From the NCBI GenBank assembly GCA_009602735.1, contig WELA01013854.1:18356-50827 (forward strand): a DNA stretch of 32,472 bases, written 5' to 3'. The notes under the pieces were generated by a model that ran no database searches, was not told the origin of the DNA, and saw only the letters and a program-made list of their open reading frames with translations. Origin of the DNA: Mesotaenium endlicherianum. Lineage: Eukaryota > Streptophyta > Zygnematophyceae > Zygnematales > Mesotaeniaceae. How positions within the stretch are numbered: the first letter of the stretch is position 1; each line of letters opens with the position of its first letter. Positions 1 to 7,883 of this stretch are shown here, piece by piece. The position numbers and the translations under genes were made by a program.

Positions 1-294
1 AAGGACATGTGTACATTATTCTAGAAAGAGGTGGCAAGTTTTGGGATGTGTTGGGTGCCAACACATCAACATACACCTTCCTAGAAATTACTTATGTAGC
101 AAGTATATAAACAAGAGCTAGAACATAGAAAGACATTCCAGAATCACTCTTGTACTTGCCAAAATCCAGAAATATATTAACTTTCAAGAAGCCATCTCTC
201 TTTCAAGAAGCTACCACTTGTGTTCAAAGATCCTTGTCTTGAATAGATAAAGTATTCTGTTTTACTGAGTACTTTATCTATCTGTTTCATTACA
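1..294 (+). mobile_element. A-family LTR, 3' 294 bp (cut by window edge)
   Basis: This stretch is nearly identical to the last 294 bp of the two LTRs of element A (6272-6565 and 12449-12742) and ends in TTACA, where element A ends in CTACA. It includes the TATATAAA box and the U5 inverted repeat (243-254 with 270-281). No primer-binding site follows it, so it is either the 3' LTR of an element lying to the left or a solo LTR. Only 7 bp separate it from the next LTR. Its own target duplication cannot be checked because the left end is off the window. Confidence 0.93.
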
Positions 295-301
295 GCCAAA
301 T

Positions 302-1021
302 TGAAATGAATCGACTTACCAAATAGGCGACTATCAATTAATAAAGATCTTTATATCAACAAGTAATCTTTATGGATTTTTCGTTAACTGATTAAACGGC
401 AAAAGGACAACACACTAGCAGTGAACAACACTCGTAAATCAAATGCAAGGAAACTAGCATCAATAATGCAATCAGTAAACTCATACATAAGCAAGGTTAG
501 AAGACAGTGCGTATCAATGGCTTCTCGCCTTGGATTCAGATCTCTCTCAGTAAGCTGTACAAGAGAGTTGGCCTCGTTTCCGAATGCCGAACTCGAGAGC
601 AAGGCCTAGCAGATGTACATGGAATGAGTTTACTGTTCAACGGCCAGTGCGATGGCACCGCCTACCCGGGAGTTAACCACGTTGGTAGGACCTCGGTTAA
701 CCAAATCCACCGCCATCTCCCATCATCCCGCATCGCCATCCATCATAGGGATGTCATCTGGCCATTCATCTAGCATACCACACTTAGATGCATATCTAGG
801 CAATTCGCTGCTACCGAGTACGGAAGTCAGCTGGCTGTCAAAGAATGTGTCAGCAAGCTGACTTAAGCTGACTCCAGCCTGCTGCTTCCGGCTGAGTCAT
901 TAAACATATATTATATATAAAGTCCAGCAGACTGATTATTAACTAGATTTCAGCAGGCTGAACTTATTAAATTGTTATAGTTAAATGAATATTATATCAA
1001 CCAATATACTGATTCATTACA
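302..1021 (-). mobile_element. Solo C-family LTR, 720 bp
   Basis: This 720-bp unit matches the two LTRs of element C (14618-15337 and 22691-23410) in length and along its whole sequence. It starts TGAAATGAATC and ends GATTCATTACA on the plus strand, so the ends are imperfect inverted repeats with TG...CA termini. No primer site or internal element sequence adjoins it. The flanks CAAAT (297-301) and CATAT (1022-1026) match at four of five positions, as expected for an aged target duplication around a solo LTR left by LTR-LTR recombination. Orientation is assigned from element C. Confidence 0.9.
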
Positions 1022-2004
1022 CATATGATGGATACTGGAGAAGATTCCGTCAGTGGTATTTGGAGATGCAAGTCAGGGACCTCCCAGCTTCTGAGCAAGT
1101 AGTAAGACTCTACTTCCTCCCTCTGCTGGACATAGGAGTCTCTATCTCAATTTATAAGCTTTCTTCAGCAGTTATCTTCTGCACGCAAAAATCTACTGCA
1201 CATTCAGAGCCGTACAGAGAGTTTGCCTATGAAGTCTCTGAGGAGGACTGCAAAAAAAAATCTCCCCAGGCCTGAGCATTCTAAGGCTCCTATCAGCCCT
1301 GGTAAAGTGTTGGAGATCATGCATCTGTATGCTTACCCAGATGCTCCTTCAAACAAGCTCATAAAAGCTGCCTGCATTTTGTACATGTATATTGCACCAC
1401 TGAGATATTCAAATTTGAGAATGATCACACATGAAGCAATTAAGATAGTAGGAGAGCCCTGCATCCAGGCTATCTGGTTACATTTTCCTATGGCTACAAA
1501 TGATCAGCAGCAGCTAGGTAGCTCGGCTATCCTCATGCTACAGGCACTCTGTGGTGTCTTGTTGACATGTTCTGTAGGTTGCTAGCAGAATTCTCAGAGT
1601 ACTCTCAGCTAGGTCCCCTCATCCACGAGCTGACATCTCAGGGTAGACCTACAGGCAAGCCTCAGACAAGCCTGTGACTTATCCTACAGTAAAAAGTGGT
1701 GTGCAGAGTGTTTGAAGCTGTCAGGCTAGACACGAATTTGTTTAGCACTCACTCCCTGAGGAAGGGAGCTGCCTCAGGTGCTGCTAACATGAAAGTAGCT
1801 GATAGCATTATCCAAAACATGGGGAGGTGGAAATCCAACAAGGGTAAGGAGCCTTATCTAGTGCAGGCACATTTTCAAACAACTCTAGCTGCTCAGGCTA
1901 AAGCTTTCCCTGATGCTCCTGCTAATGCTAGCATCTCACAGGAGCAACTATTGCTTGCTTCTATGAGGAAGAAGAGTAAGAGGAGACAAAGTGCTCAGGA
2001 CTAG
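1022..2004 (+). pseudogene. Tyrosine recombinase relic (DIRS/Crypton-like), frameshifted
   Basis: Three reading-frame segments read as one decayed tyrosine recombinase. The first (to ~1270) has an aromatic-rich segment like the N-terminal core-binding domain (residues YWRRFRQWY). The second (~1255-1580) has a first-catalytic-Arg box, APLRYSNLRMI. The third (~1564-2004, with two internal stops near 1678 and 1690) has the H-x-x-R box HSLRKGAASGA and a G-R-W...Y segment whose Tyr is the likely nucleophile. The C-terminus is basic (RKKSKRR). Frame breaks fall at a run of nine A near 1252-1260 and near 1563. The N-terminus is missing, interrupted by the LTRs to its left. Such enzymes cut and rejoin DNA through a phosphotyrosine and are carried by DIRS-type retrotransposons and Cryptons. 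No reverse transcriptase belonging to it is visible, so the class is open. Confidence 0.72.
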
Positions 2005-2193
2005 CCTTCCCATGTCTTTGCAACTCAACTTCTGCTAGCCTACACTCTGAGACCGGTCTGGTGGGGAAACGACAAAACGTCATGACCGGAGACGAGCGGA
2101 GAAATACCAAATTTTCGCTCGGGCTTGTTTTTCTGTGTTTTGTTGCCTTCAATGGACCCCCCCGCTTGCCTCTTGAAAGCGGAGACGTTACAA

Positions 2194-2295
2194 TGCATCT
2201 ACGGCATTGACGGGCCAATTAGAGCATACTATTCAGAAATGACATGGATCTACGACATTGACGGGCCAATCAAAGCACACTCCGAAATGCGATTG
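2194..2295. repeat. 51-bp tandem duplication
   Basis: Two adjacent units share ATCTACG-x-CATTGACGGGCC, beginning at 2197 and 2248, an exact 51-bp offset. Both continue into similar AGCA and GAAATG segments. It lies inside the TIR-bounded element. I see no protein reason for it. Confidence 0.7.
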
Positions 2296-3198
2296 AGAAA
2301 AAGTTGTCACCAATTAGAAGAAATCAATTTGAGCGCTAACTTTTAGAGTCAAGCCGTTTGCCAATCGTGTCCGACAGCGAAAACCTATTGACTTTCAACA
2401 TAAAAGTTACTTTCACTTGTTGGCGACCTGACAATCAGAATCCAAATTTTACTTTATTTGATTGGCGGCTCCAACCGTGTCAGGCTGCAACCACCGACAT
2501 GATGGGCAGGAAGATTTTTTGGCATGTGGGCAGCAGGGAGTATAGCATGCTTAGCAAAATCGGCTACATCATGGGTTTTACAAGCAAGGAGGCCAAGCCT
2601 CAAAGGCCCATCCTCCCCGGAGGTTTATATCTCCGTGGGTGTTAAACCCCCACAGAGATTCAAATCTCCATCAAGTCTAAACTCCGCAGCGTCTAAACCA
2701 CGGAGAAGGCGCACCCCTCCTCAGTCGAGCAATTACTGCAATGCGTTGCTGCTTGGAGAATTAAAATTGATTCTTCGCCCGTCGGATACTGATACGACAC
2801 GAGGATTTTCCTCAAAACATTAATATGGGTTAAACAAAGCAATCTTATTGGTCAAAACACGAGAGACGGCCCTTTGTAGGACCAGCCCCGCCACTCAACC
2901 CTGGGCCACTGAACTCCTTGGCCCGCTCAACAGCAAAGATATCATCTCGTCGAGCGTATTTTTGAGATCGACGGGTGGGAGGACTCGGCAGGAAATGTGG
3001 TCGCCCTCTTCTATCCTTAACTTAAATGAAGGCAGGGCATACTTGCCCTGCCGACATCATAACACTATGAAGTGGCGCGTGTTCACGTCAAAAAAGTTAT
3101 TGATCTTGCAAGTGGGCGCGGGTGTACATCAAGTGATACACCCACGGGACTCGACCAATCAGATACGAGCGGGCTGCGGCGAGGACCCCCTCCCAGTG

Positions 3199-3417
3199 AC
3201 TGACGGGACCAGGCCAGGGGAGACGGGGAGAAAGCTTGTCATAGCCCCCCCCGCCACCCGCCGACTTTTGCCAGTCAATTGGGCAACGCGGAGCGGGGCA
3301 GTGAGACCACCCATTCCTCCCGGCAAATTTGGCCTGTTGCACTCTTGACTGCAAGTGACCGGGCAAAGAGGAGCGAGCCTGTCAGGCCACCCCCGCCACC
3401 TGGTAACTTTTGCACGT
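3199..3417. repeat. Degenerate GC-rich repeat, about three units of ~70-75 bp
   Basis: Three diverged segments each run from a CAGTGAC/CAGTCA/CAAGTGAC-like start through a GGxCAAxGxGGAGCG-like middle and a run of C to a CCGxC...TTTTGC-like end. Units 2 and 3 are clearly alike (GGGCAACGCGGAGCG with GGGCAAAGAGGAGCG); unit 1 is looser. They lie in the right half of the TIR-bounded element. Confidence 0.45.
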
Positions 3418-3895
3418 GATCTTAGGCTCAATTTGCTAAATTATTATTGGACTTTTGTGACCAACTAGTCATGATGACGTTATCGCCACACTCGAACTAA
3501 ACGACGACCAATCAGAAGACGGTGCCTATCCTTAGTCCGAAATTGCATGGTTGTGCGCTTCAGATGTGGAGATTAGGTGGAGATCGTTTCCATGCAATTT
3601 CTTCGCCATTTAGCGTAGAAAGATCAAAAATACACTATCTTCGCCTGTCGTACAGGGGTCATGTTCTCCACTTTGCATAGCTTAACCCTGAAAAAATCCA
3701 AACGAAGATAGCCGGAGATCGACACCTGGGGCGTTTTTTGCCGTTTCGGTCCAAACTGGTCTCAGAGTGTAGCTTGCTTGCGTGCTGTCTGTTGTCCTGC
3801 ACTAGTATGGTTCTTGCTAGCTGGAATACCCCTGCTATTCTCCTGTGGCCTGGCTCTCTTGACTACTCTTGCACTAGCATCTTGCACTAGCACCT

Positions 3896-4584
3896 TGAAA
3901 GGGGCAGAGTGCCCAAGTGGAAGCGTAGTAACTCACGAGGGAAGGAACTAGTTGCAATCATACTAGAGAGTGCAGCGGCATATCACTAACAAAGCTTAGG
4001 AAAAATACTCAACATTTTGAGTAGCAAGAAATTGTTCACAAATGAACTAGGAGAAACAAAGAAGTTATGCCCATTTATGATTTTATGCCTAAGTGCTCCT
4101 CCCTAGGAGGAAGCTACGGATTTTCCTGAGTGTTCGTCAAATCGTCCCTTCCAGAATATTCGTGAGTAAGCCAGATCAGTCTAATCTGACGTGTCGGGCC
4201 GAATTGACGTCCACATACATGCATCGACATTACTAGAATATTCTATCTTAGACGCGCTAGGCTAAACCGAAACTTCTAGGTGAATCGACCTAGTCGGCAC
4301 TCCGCGTCAGCCGAACTTACGTGAAGGTTCGAGTTCACTCTAACGGGCCAGATCGCTCGACGCTGTCGGTCAATCCGACGGTCGCGCTCACCGCGAATTA
4401 AGGACAGTCGTCAACCGACCTCAAAACTAATTAAACTTCGGAAATCCATAACTCTCTCAATACTTGACCAAATTCGATGAACTTTATATCAAAATGACCA
4501 CAAAAATGCACTCTACACTACTATACAATCAAAACATACTTTCATGAAACTCAAAAATGCACTTCATAAACCTATGACCTTACA
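3896..4584 (-). repeat. Element B 3' LTR, 689 bp
   Basis: On the plus strand it starts TGAAAGGGGCAGAG and ends GACCTTACA, so on the element strand it reads TGTAAGG...CCTTTCA. It matches 24737-25480, except that the other copy holds about 55 extra bases near its position 24894-24950. The 5-bp flank CACCT lies at 3891-3895. Confidence 0.95.
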
Positions 4585-6033
4585 TCATCCCCCTCCTCAA
4601 GATGCGACGTCCTCAACGCATTCTGCAGATAACGTCTCAACTTACTCTTACAATGAGTCAAGTTGGCTTCAGGCTCCCAAGTGTTGTCGTCCGTATGGTA
4701 GCCTTTCCACTTGACCAGATACTCTTGGACAAATCGTTGACCTCGTTTGACTCGTCGATCGCCGACAATCGCCTCCACTTCATACTCCAATACATCATCG
4801 ATCTCGACCGGTGGTGGCGGTGTAGGTAGTCGTCCTGGATGTTCTTCATTCGGGTCAACGTATGGCCGCAAAGAAGTGACATGGAACACATCATGGATAC
4901 GCCAGCTTGAAGGAAGTTCCAACTTGTAGGCCACTGGATTCACCTGCTTGAGCATTACAAAGGGACCTGTAAATCGTGCCCGCAGTTTCCTCTTGCCTGT
5001 GAAAGGTAGGTTCTCTGTGGACAAGAGTACTTTGTCGCCCACATGGAATGTCACTTCCCTCCTGTGCTTGTTAGCATGCTTGGCCTGCTCTTCCTGTGCC
5101 TTCCGAATACATGTCTTCGCCATATCCCAAGTGTTGGCCATCTGCTCCATAAAAGCTTGTGTAGTAGGAACCTGAGTCTCCTTGGCCTTCTCCAACAAGA
5201 TGTTCCCTGGATGATATACTTCTCTCCCATAAACCATAGCGAATGGTGACTGCTTGGTCGATCCCTGCATGCTGTTGTTGTAGGCAAACTCCAATCCTGG
5301 CAGCTTCTTGTCCCACTCTGAAGGGTCCTCCATAGTGAAACTCCTGAGCACCTCTTGCAGAGTTCTGTTGAGCCTCTCACTCTGCCCGTCTGTCTGAGGG
5401 TGATAGGAAGTGCTCATACTCAGCTTGGTCCCCATCAAAGTAAACAATGACCGCCAAAAGTTGCTAGTAAACCTTGGATCCCGATCTGAAACAATCACCT
5501 TCGGCAACCCATGTAGCCTGAAAATATGATCAAAGAATAGCCGTGCCACATCTGCTGCCGTAGAAGTCTCCTTCATGGGAATGAAGTGAGCCATCTTGCT
5601 GAGTCTGTCAGACACAACCCATACTGCATCGTGCCCTTGACCACTGACTGGTAACGATGTGATGAAGTCCATAGCAATCTGCTCCCAAGGATACTCTGGA
5701 ATAGGCAGGGGCTGCAATGTACTCCCTTCTTTTGATTTGGTGTCTTGTTTCTTTGGCACGCATCGCAACTCCTGATCCACTCCTCGATGTCCTTGTCCAT
5801 ATTTCTCCAATATTACTCCCGCTTCAGTACGCTTGCCGTCTTCTCGCTTCCAAAGTGTCCAGCATATAAGCAATCATGATGCTCCGCAAGTAGTAAGTCT
5901 CGTAGCTCGTTGATGTCAAGTACCACCACTCTGTTGGAATCACCATAATACCATATGCCGTCCTTCTTCAGCATACTCGCGTTGAACTCAGCTGCTCCAC
6001 CATCAGCAAACTCTGGGTCCTCCTCATAACCTT
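4572..6033 (-). pseudogene. Element B pol, 3' part: integrase and chromodomain
   Basis: From 6033 leftward the frame encodes the His/Cys zinc region of integrase (HHD..AGHFGSEKT, then CDACQRNK) and then the D,D-35-E core: a first Asp in AMDFITSLP, a second in [13 protein letters not shown], and the Glu in DGQSERLNR. Next come the GPY-like segment and a chromodomain (LEYEVEAIV...YLVKWKGY..TWEPEANL), which in this family directs integration to chromatin marks. A TAA at 5813-5815 replaces the usual Tyr of the zinc region, and a one-base frame change falls near 5725-5735; the remainder to 4572 is open (433 codons). The frame ends 13 bases inside the 3' LTR. Its 5' continuation lies beyond element A, at 12743. 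Confidence 0.9.
4585..4598 (-). other. Element B polypurine tract
   Basis: On the element strand this is GAGGAGGGGGATGA, directly 5' of the 3' LTR, where the plus-strand DNA primer is cut during reverse transcription. It is also coding: the last residues of B's polyprotein are read through it, and the frame stops (TAG, 4572-4574) just inside the LTR. Confidence 0.85.
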
Positions 6034-6062
6034 NAGACGTCGCTTTTTCTATCGGGGTATAC
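6034..6062. other. Single-N join plus misplaced 28-bp segment
   Basis: A lone N at 6034 separates B integrase sequence from AGACGTCGC...ATCGGGG (6035-6057). That segment is the sequence found just upstream of the 3' LTR of element A (from 12211) and does not belong to B. Only the last five bases before the LTR (TATAC) resemble the target duplication CATAC found at 12743-12747. It is most simply a scaffolding join, with some B sequence missing and a piece of A's 3' internal end placed upstream of A's 5' LTR. Confidence 0.7.
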
Positions 6063-6565
6063 TGTAGTGATTTGAGTTATTATATATTGGTATGCATATA
6101 TTTTAATGTTTTCAAATATATTTGGAGTGGTATTGTGTGGAGTCAAGTGTGAATAGGTACTCTAGTAACTTGGTTCATGTCCTTTGAACCTTCCAAGGCA
6201 TTTTCGAAGTTAGAGGAAAGACCTAGAAGAACTCCATGTGGCAAAAGTCAGATGTGCCATTTTTAGGTCAAAAGGACATGTGTACATTATTCTAGAAAGA
6301 GGTGGCAAGTTTTGGGATGTGTTGGGTGCCAACACATCAACATACACCTTCCTAGAAATTACTTATGTAGCAAGTATATAAACAAGAGCTAGAACATAGA
6401 AAGACATTCCAGAATCACTCTTGTACTTGCCAAAATCCAGAAATATATTAACTTTCAAGAAGCCATCTCTCTTTCAAGAAGCTACCACTTGTGTTCAAAG
6501 ATCCTTGTCTTGAATAGATAAAGTATTCTGTTTTACTAAGTACTTTATCTATCTGTTTCACTACA
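6063..6565 (+). repeat. Element A 5' LTR
   Basis: It begins TGTAGTGA and ends TCACTACA, a perfect 8-bp terminal inverted repeat. A TATATAAA box at 6375-6382 marks the probable core promoter, so transcription should begin a little downstream. A 17-base palindrome (GTGTTGG-GTG-CCAACAC, about 6317-6333) lies upstream of the TATA box. A CTTTCAAGAAGC direct repeat and a 12-bp perfect inverted repeat lie near the 3' end. Confidence 0.96.
6514..6552 (+). repeat. Perfect 12-bp inverted repeat in U5 of A LTR
   Basis: ATAGATAAAGTA (6514-6525) pairs with TACTTTATCTAT (6541-6552) across a 15-base loop, 14 bases before the LTR end. The same hairpin is kept at 12691-12729 and at 243-281. Being close to the primer site, it may fold in the genomic RNA as a U5 structure or help 3'-end formation; the role is inferred. 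Confidence 0.75.
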
Positions 6566-6566
6566 G

Positions 6567-6578
6567 TGGTATCGGAGC
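6567..6578 (+). other. Element A primer-binding site (initiator tRNA-Met type)
   Basis: TGGTATCGGAGC starts one base after the LTR. It is the usual tRNA-iMet complement TGGTATCAGAGC with one change. The same variant occurs in elements B and C, suggesting the host initiator tRNA carries the matching base. Only 24 bases separate it from the gag start. Confidence 0.85.
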
Positions 6579-6602
6579 TAGGCACTTTGGTAGCACAAGA
6601 AG

Positions 6603-7883
6603 ATGGCCGATCCTCAAGACCAACAGCAAGCTTTCGAAGGAAGCCCTTCCTCTCCAAGACACCCTCCTCCAGCGCCGATGGGAGAGCCCACTCAAGAAAA
6701 TCTGCAACAACAAGAAGCACCACAAGGAGGAGCACACCCTCCTCCAGCGTCGATGGGAGAGCCTACTCAAGGAAATCTGCAACAACAAGAAGCACCACAA
6801 GGAGGAGCACCGTCAAATCCCGTGGCAGCCGCTATAGCAAAGTTGACCCCACCACAAGGAGTTCCCGCAAATGAGTGGGCAGCCTTCCTAATGACCGTCC
6901 ACAACCAAGTGGGCTTGGCCACCTATGAAGCAACCGTGCAAGCGTCAAGAGAAGCTATGGCTGCCATGGTTGCCCCTATTGCGAGCAATGCTCAAAATCC
7001 AGCCCCGGCTCAAGCGCCTCCACAAGAGCCAACGAGAGCAAGGAAACTCATCAAGCCCGGCAAACCCGACACTTTCAACCCCGGGAAAGGTGCCAACCTG
7101 AATTTATGGCTCTACCAAGTGGAGACGTACCTCGCGTTCCTTGAAGTACCCGAGGAGGACTACGTTCCCTTTGCCGTTACCTTACTTAGAGGAGCAGCAA
7201 CATCATGGTGGCGTAACTATCAAGCGGCTATATATCAAGCTATGGCGCACCCCATGCTCGGCCAAGAGCCCCCACCATCATATGCAAGATGGGCAGATTT
7301 TCGTGAGGCCCTCAAGAAGCAATTCATGCCCATCAATGCGGAGAAGATTGCCCGAGGAAAGCTCCACCATCTCAAGCAAACGACGTCCGTTCAAGAGTAT
7401 ACATCCAGATTTCACGCCCTCACTCTTGAGATCCCCAACATGTCTCTCGAGGAGAAGATTGACCGTTACATCTTTGGCCTCAAACCCAAGGTGGCAAAGG
7501 AAGTGGAGTTACGCGACTTGACGGACTTCTCAAAGATCATTGAAGTGGCCCAAAAGGTGGATACCTTGGATTTCAAGCACTCCGTGCCTTCATCTTCACG
7601 GGTACCGACGACGCGGGTGTACGCAGCCCCTTCCACATCCGAATCTGGACCCACACCCATGGAAATCGGAGTTATTAAAAGGGACCCCGCGGCTGCCCGG
7701 AAGAGTGGAAGACCCTCCAATGACACTTATGATGCAAGAAACCAGCAAGGAGTGAAAGCAAGACTCTCCCCGGCTGAAAAAGAAGCTCTCATGACGGCTG
7801 GACTATGCTTCTATTGCAAGGAAAAGGGCCATCGTGCACTTTCATGCCCCAAAAAGTTGTCAAAAAACGGACAGCGCCGGTAG
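6603..7883 (+). CDS. gag: Element A Gag (426 aa)
   Basis: Gag is the structural protein that forms the cytoplasmic particle and packages element RNA. Residues ~17-67 are a proline/glutamine-rich leader holding a 25-residue tandem duplication (core PPPAxMGEPTQ, DNA 75-bp period, ~6655-6805). The central region (~140-330) is a retrotransposon capsid domain ([31 protein letters not shown]). Near the C-terminus lies one CCHC zinc knuckle, [14 protein letters not shown], for RNA binding. The start at 6603 is the first ATG after the primer site. The stop at 7881-7883 lies inside a hairpin just after a -1 slippage site, so a minor fraction of ribosomes would enter pol. Confidence 0.95.
   Translation: MADPQDQQQAFEGSPSSPRHPPPAPMGEPTQENLQQQEAPQGGAHPPPASMGEPTQGNLQQQEAPQGGAPSNPVAAAIAKLTPPQGVPANEWAAFLMTVHNQVGLATYEATVQASREAMAAMVAPIASNAQNPAPAQAPPQEPTRARKLIKPGKPDTFNPGKGANLNLWLYQVETYLAFLEVPEEDYVPFAVTLLRGAATSWWRNYQAAIYQAMAHPMLGQEPPPSYARWADFREALKKQFMPINAEKIARGKLHHLKQTTSVQEYTSRFHALTLEIPNMSLEEKIDRYIFGLKPKVAKEVELRDLTDFSKIIEVAQKVDTLDFKHSVPSSSRVPTTRVYAAPSTSESGPTPMEIGVIKRDPAAARKSGRPSNDTYDARNQQGVKARLSPAEKEALMTAGLCFYCKEKGHRALSCPKKLSKNGQRR

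Larger units (their letters stand above)
2040..3772. mobile_element. Non-autonomous DNA transposon with ~40-bp TIRs
   Basis: The ends are inverted copies: 2040-2079 begins CTACACTCTGAGACC, and the reverse complement of 3732-3772 begins with the same 15 bases. Similarity then continues with substitutions through a shared GAAACG-x-CAAAA segment. Both ends adjoin TA, which fits a TA target duplication (Tc1/mariner style), although the CACT-type terminus also recalls CACTA elements; I cannot choose. The 1.7-kb interior has only short unconvincing ORFs and no recognisable transposase, so it would depend on an enzyme from elsewhere. It contains a 51-bp tandem duplication, a hairpin at 2629-2659 and a degenerate GC-rich repeat. 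The element lies just 3' of the recombinase relic. Confidence 0.7.

Noticed and set aside
507..773. An 88-codon plus-strand ORF open in all three C-family LTRs (507, 14824 and 22896)
   Set aside because: It is antisense to the element, overlaps other open frames in the same place, and the LTR copies are similar enough that openness is inherited. No domain is recognisable.
2848..3348. A 166-codon ORF inside the TIR-bounded element
   Set aside because: It lies in GC-rich repeats with opposing open frames on both strands and low-complexity protein; no transposase motifs.
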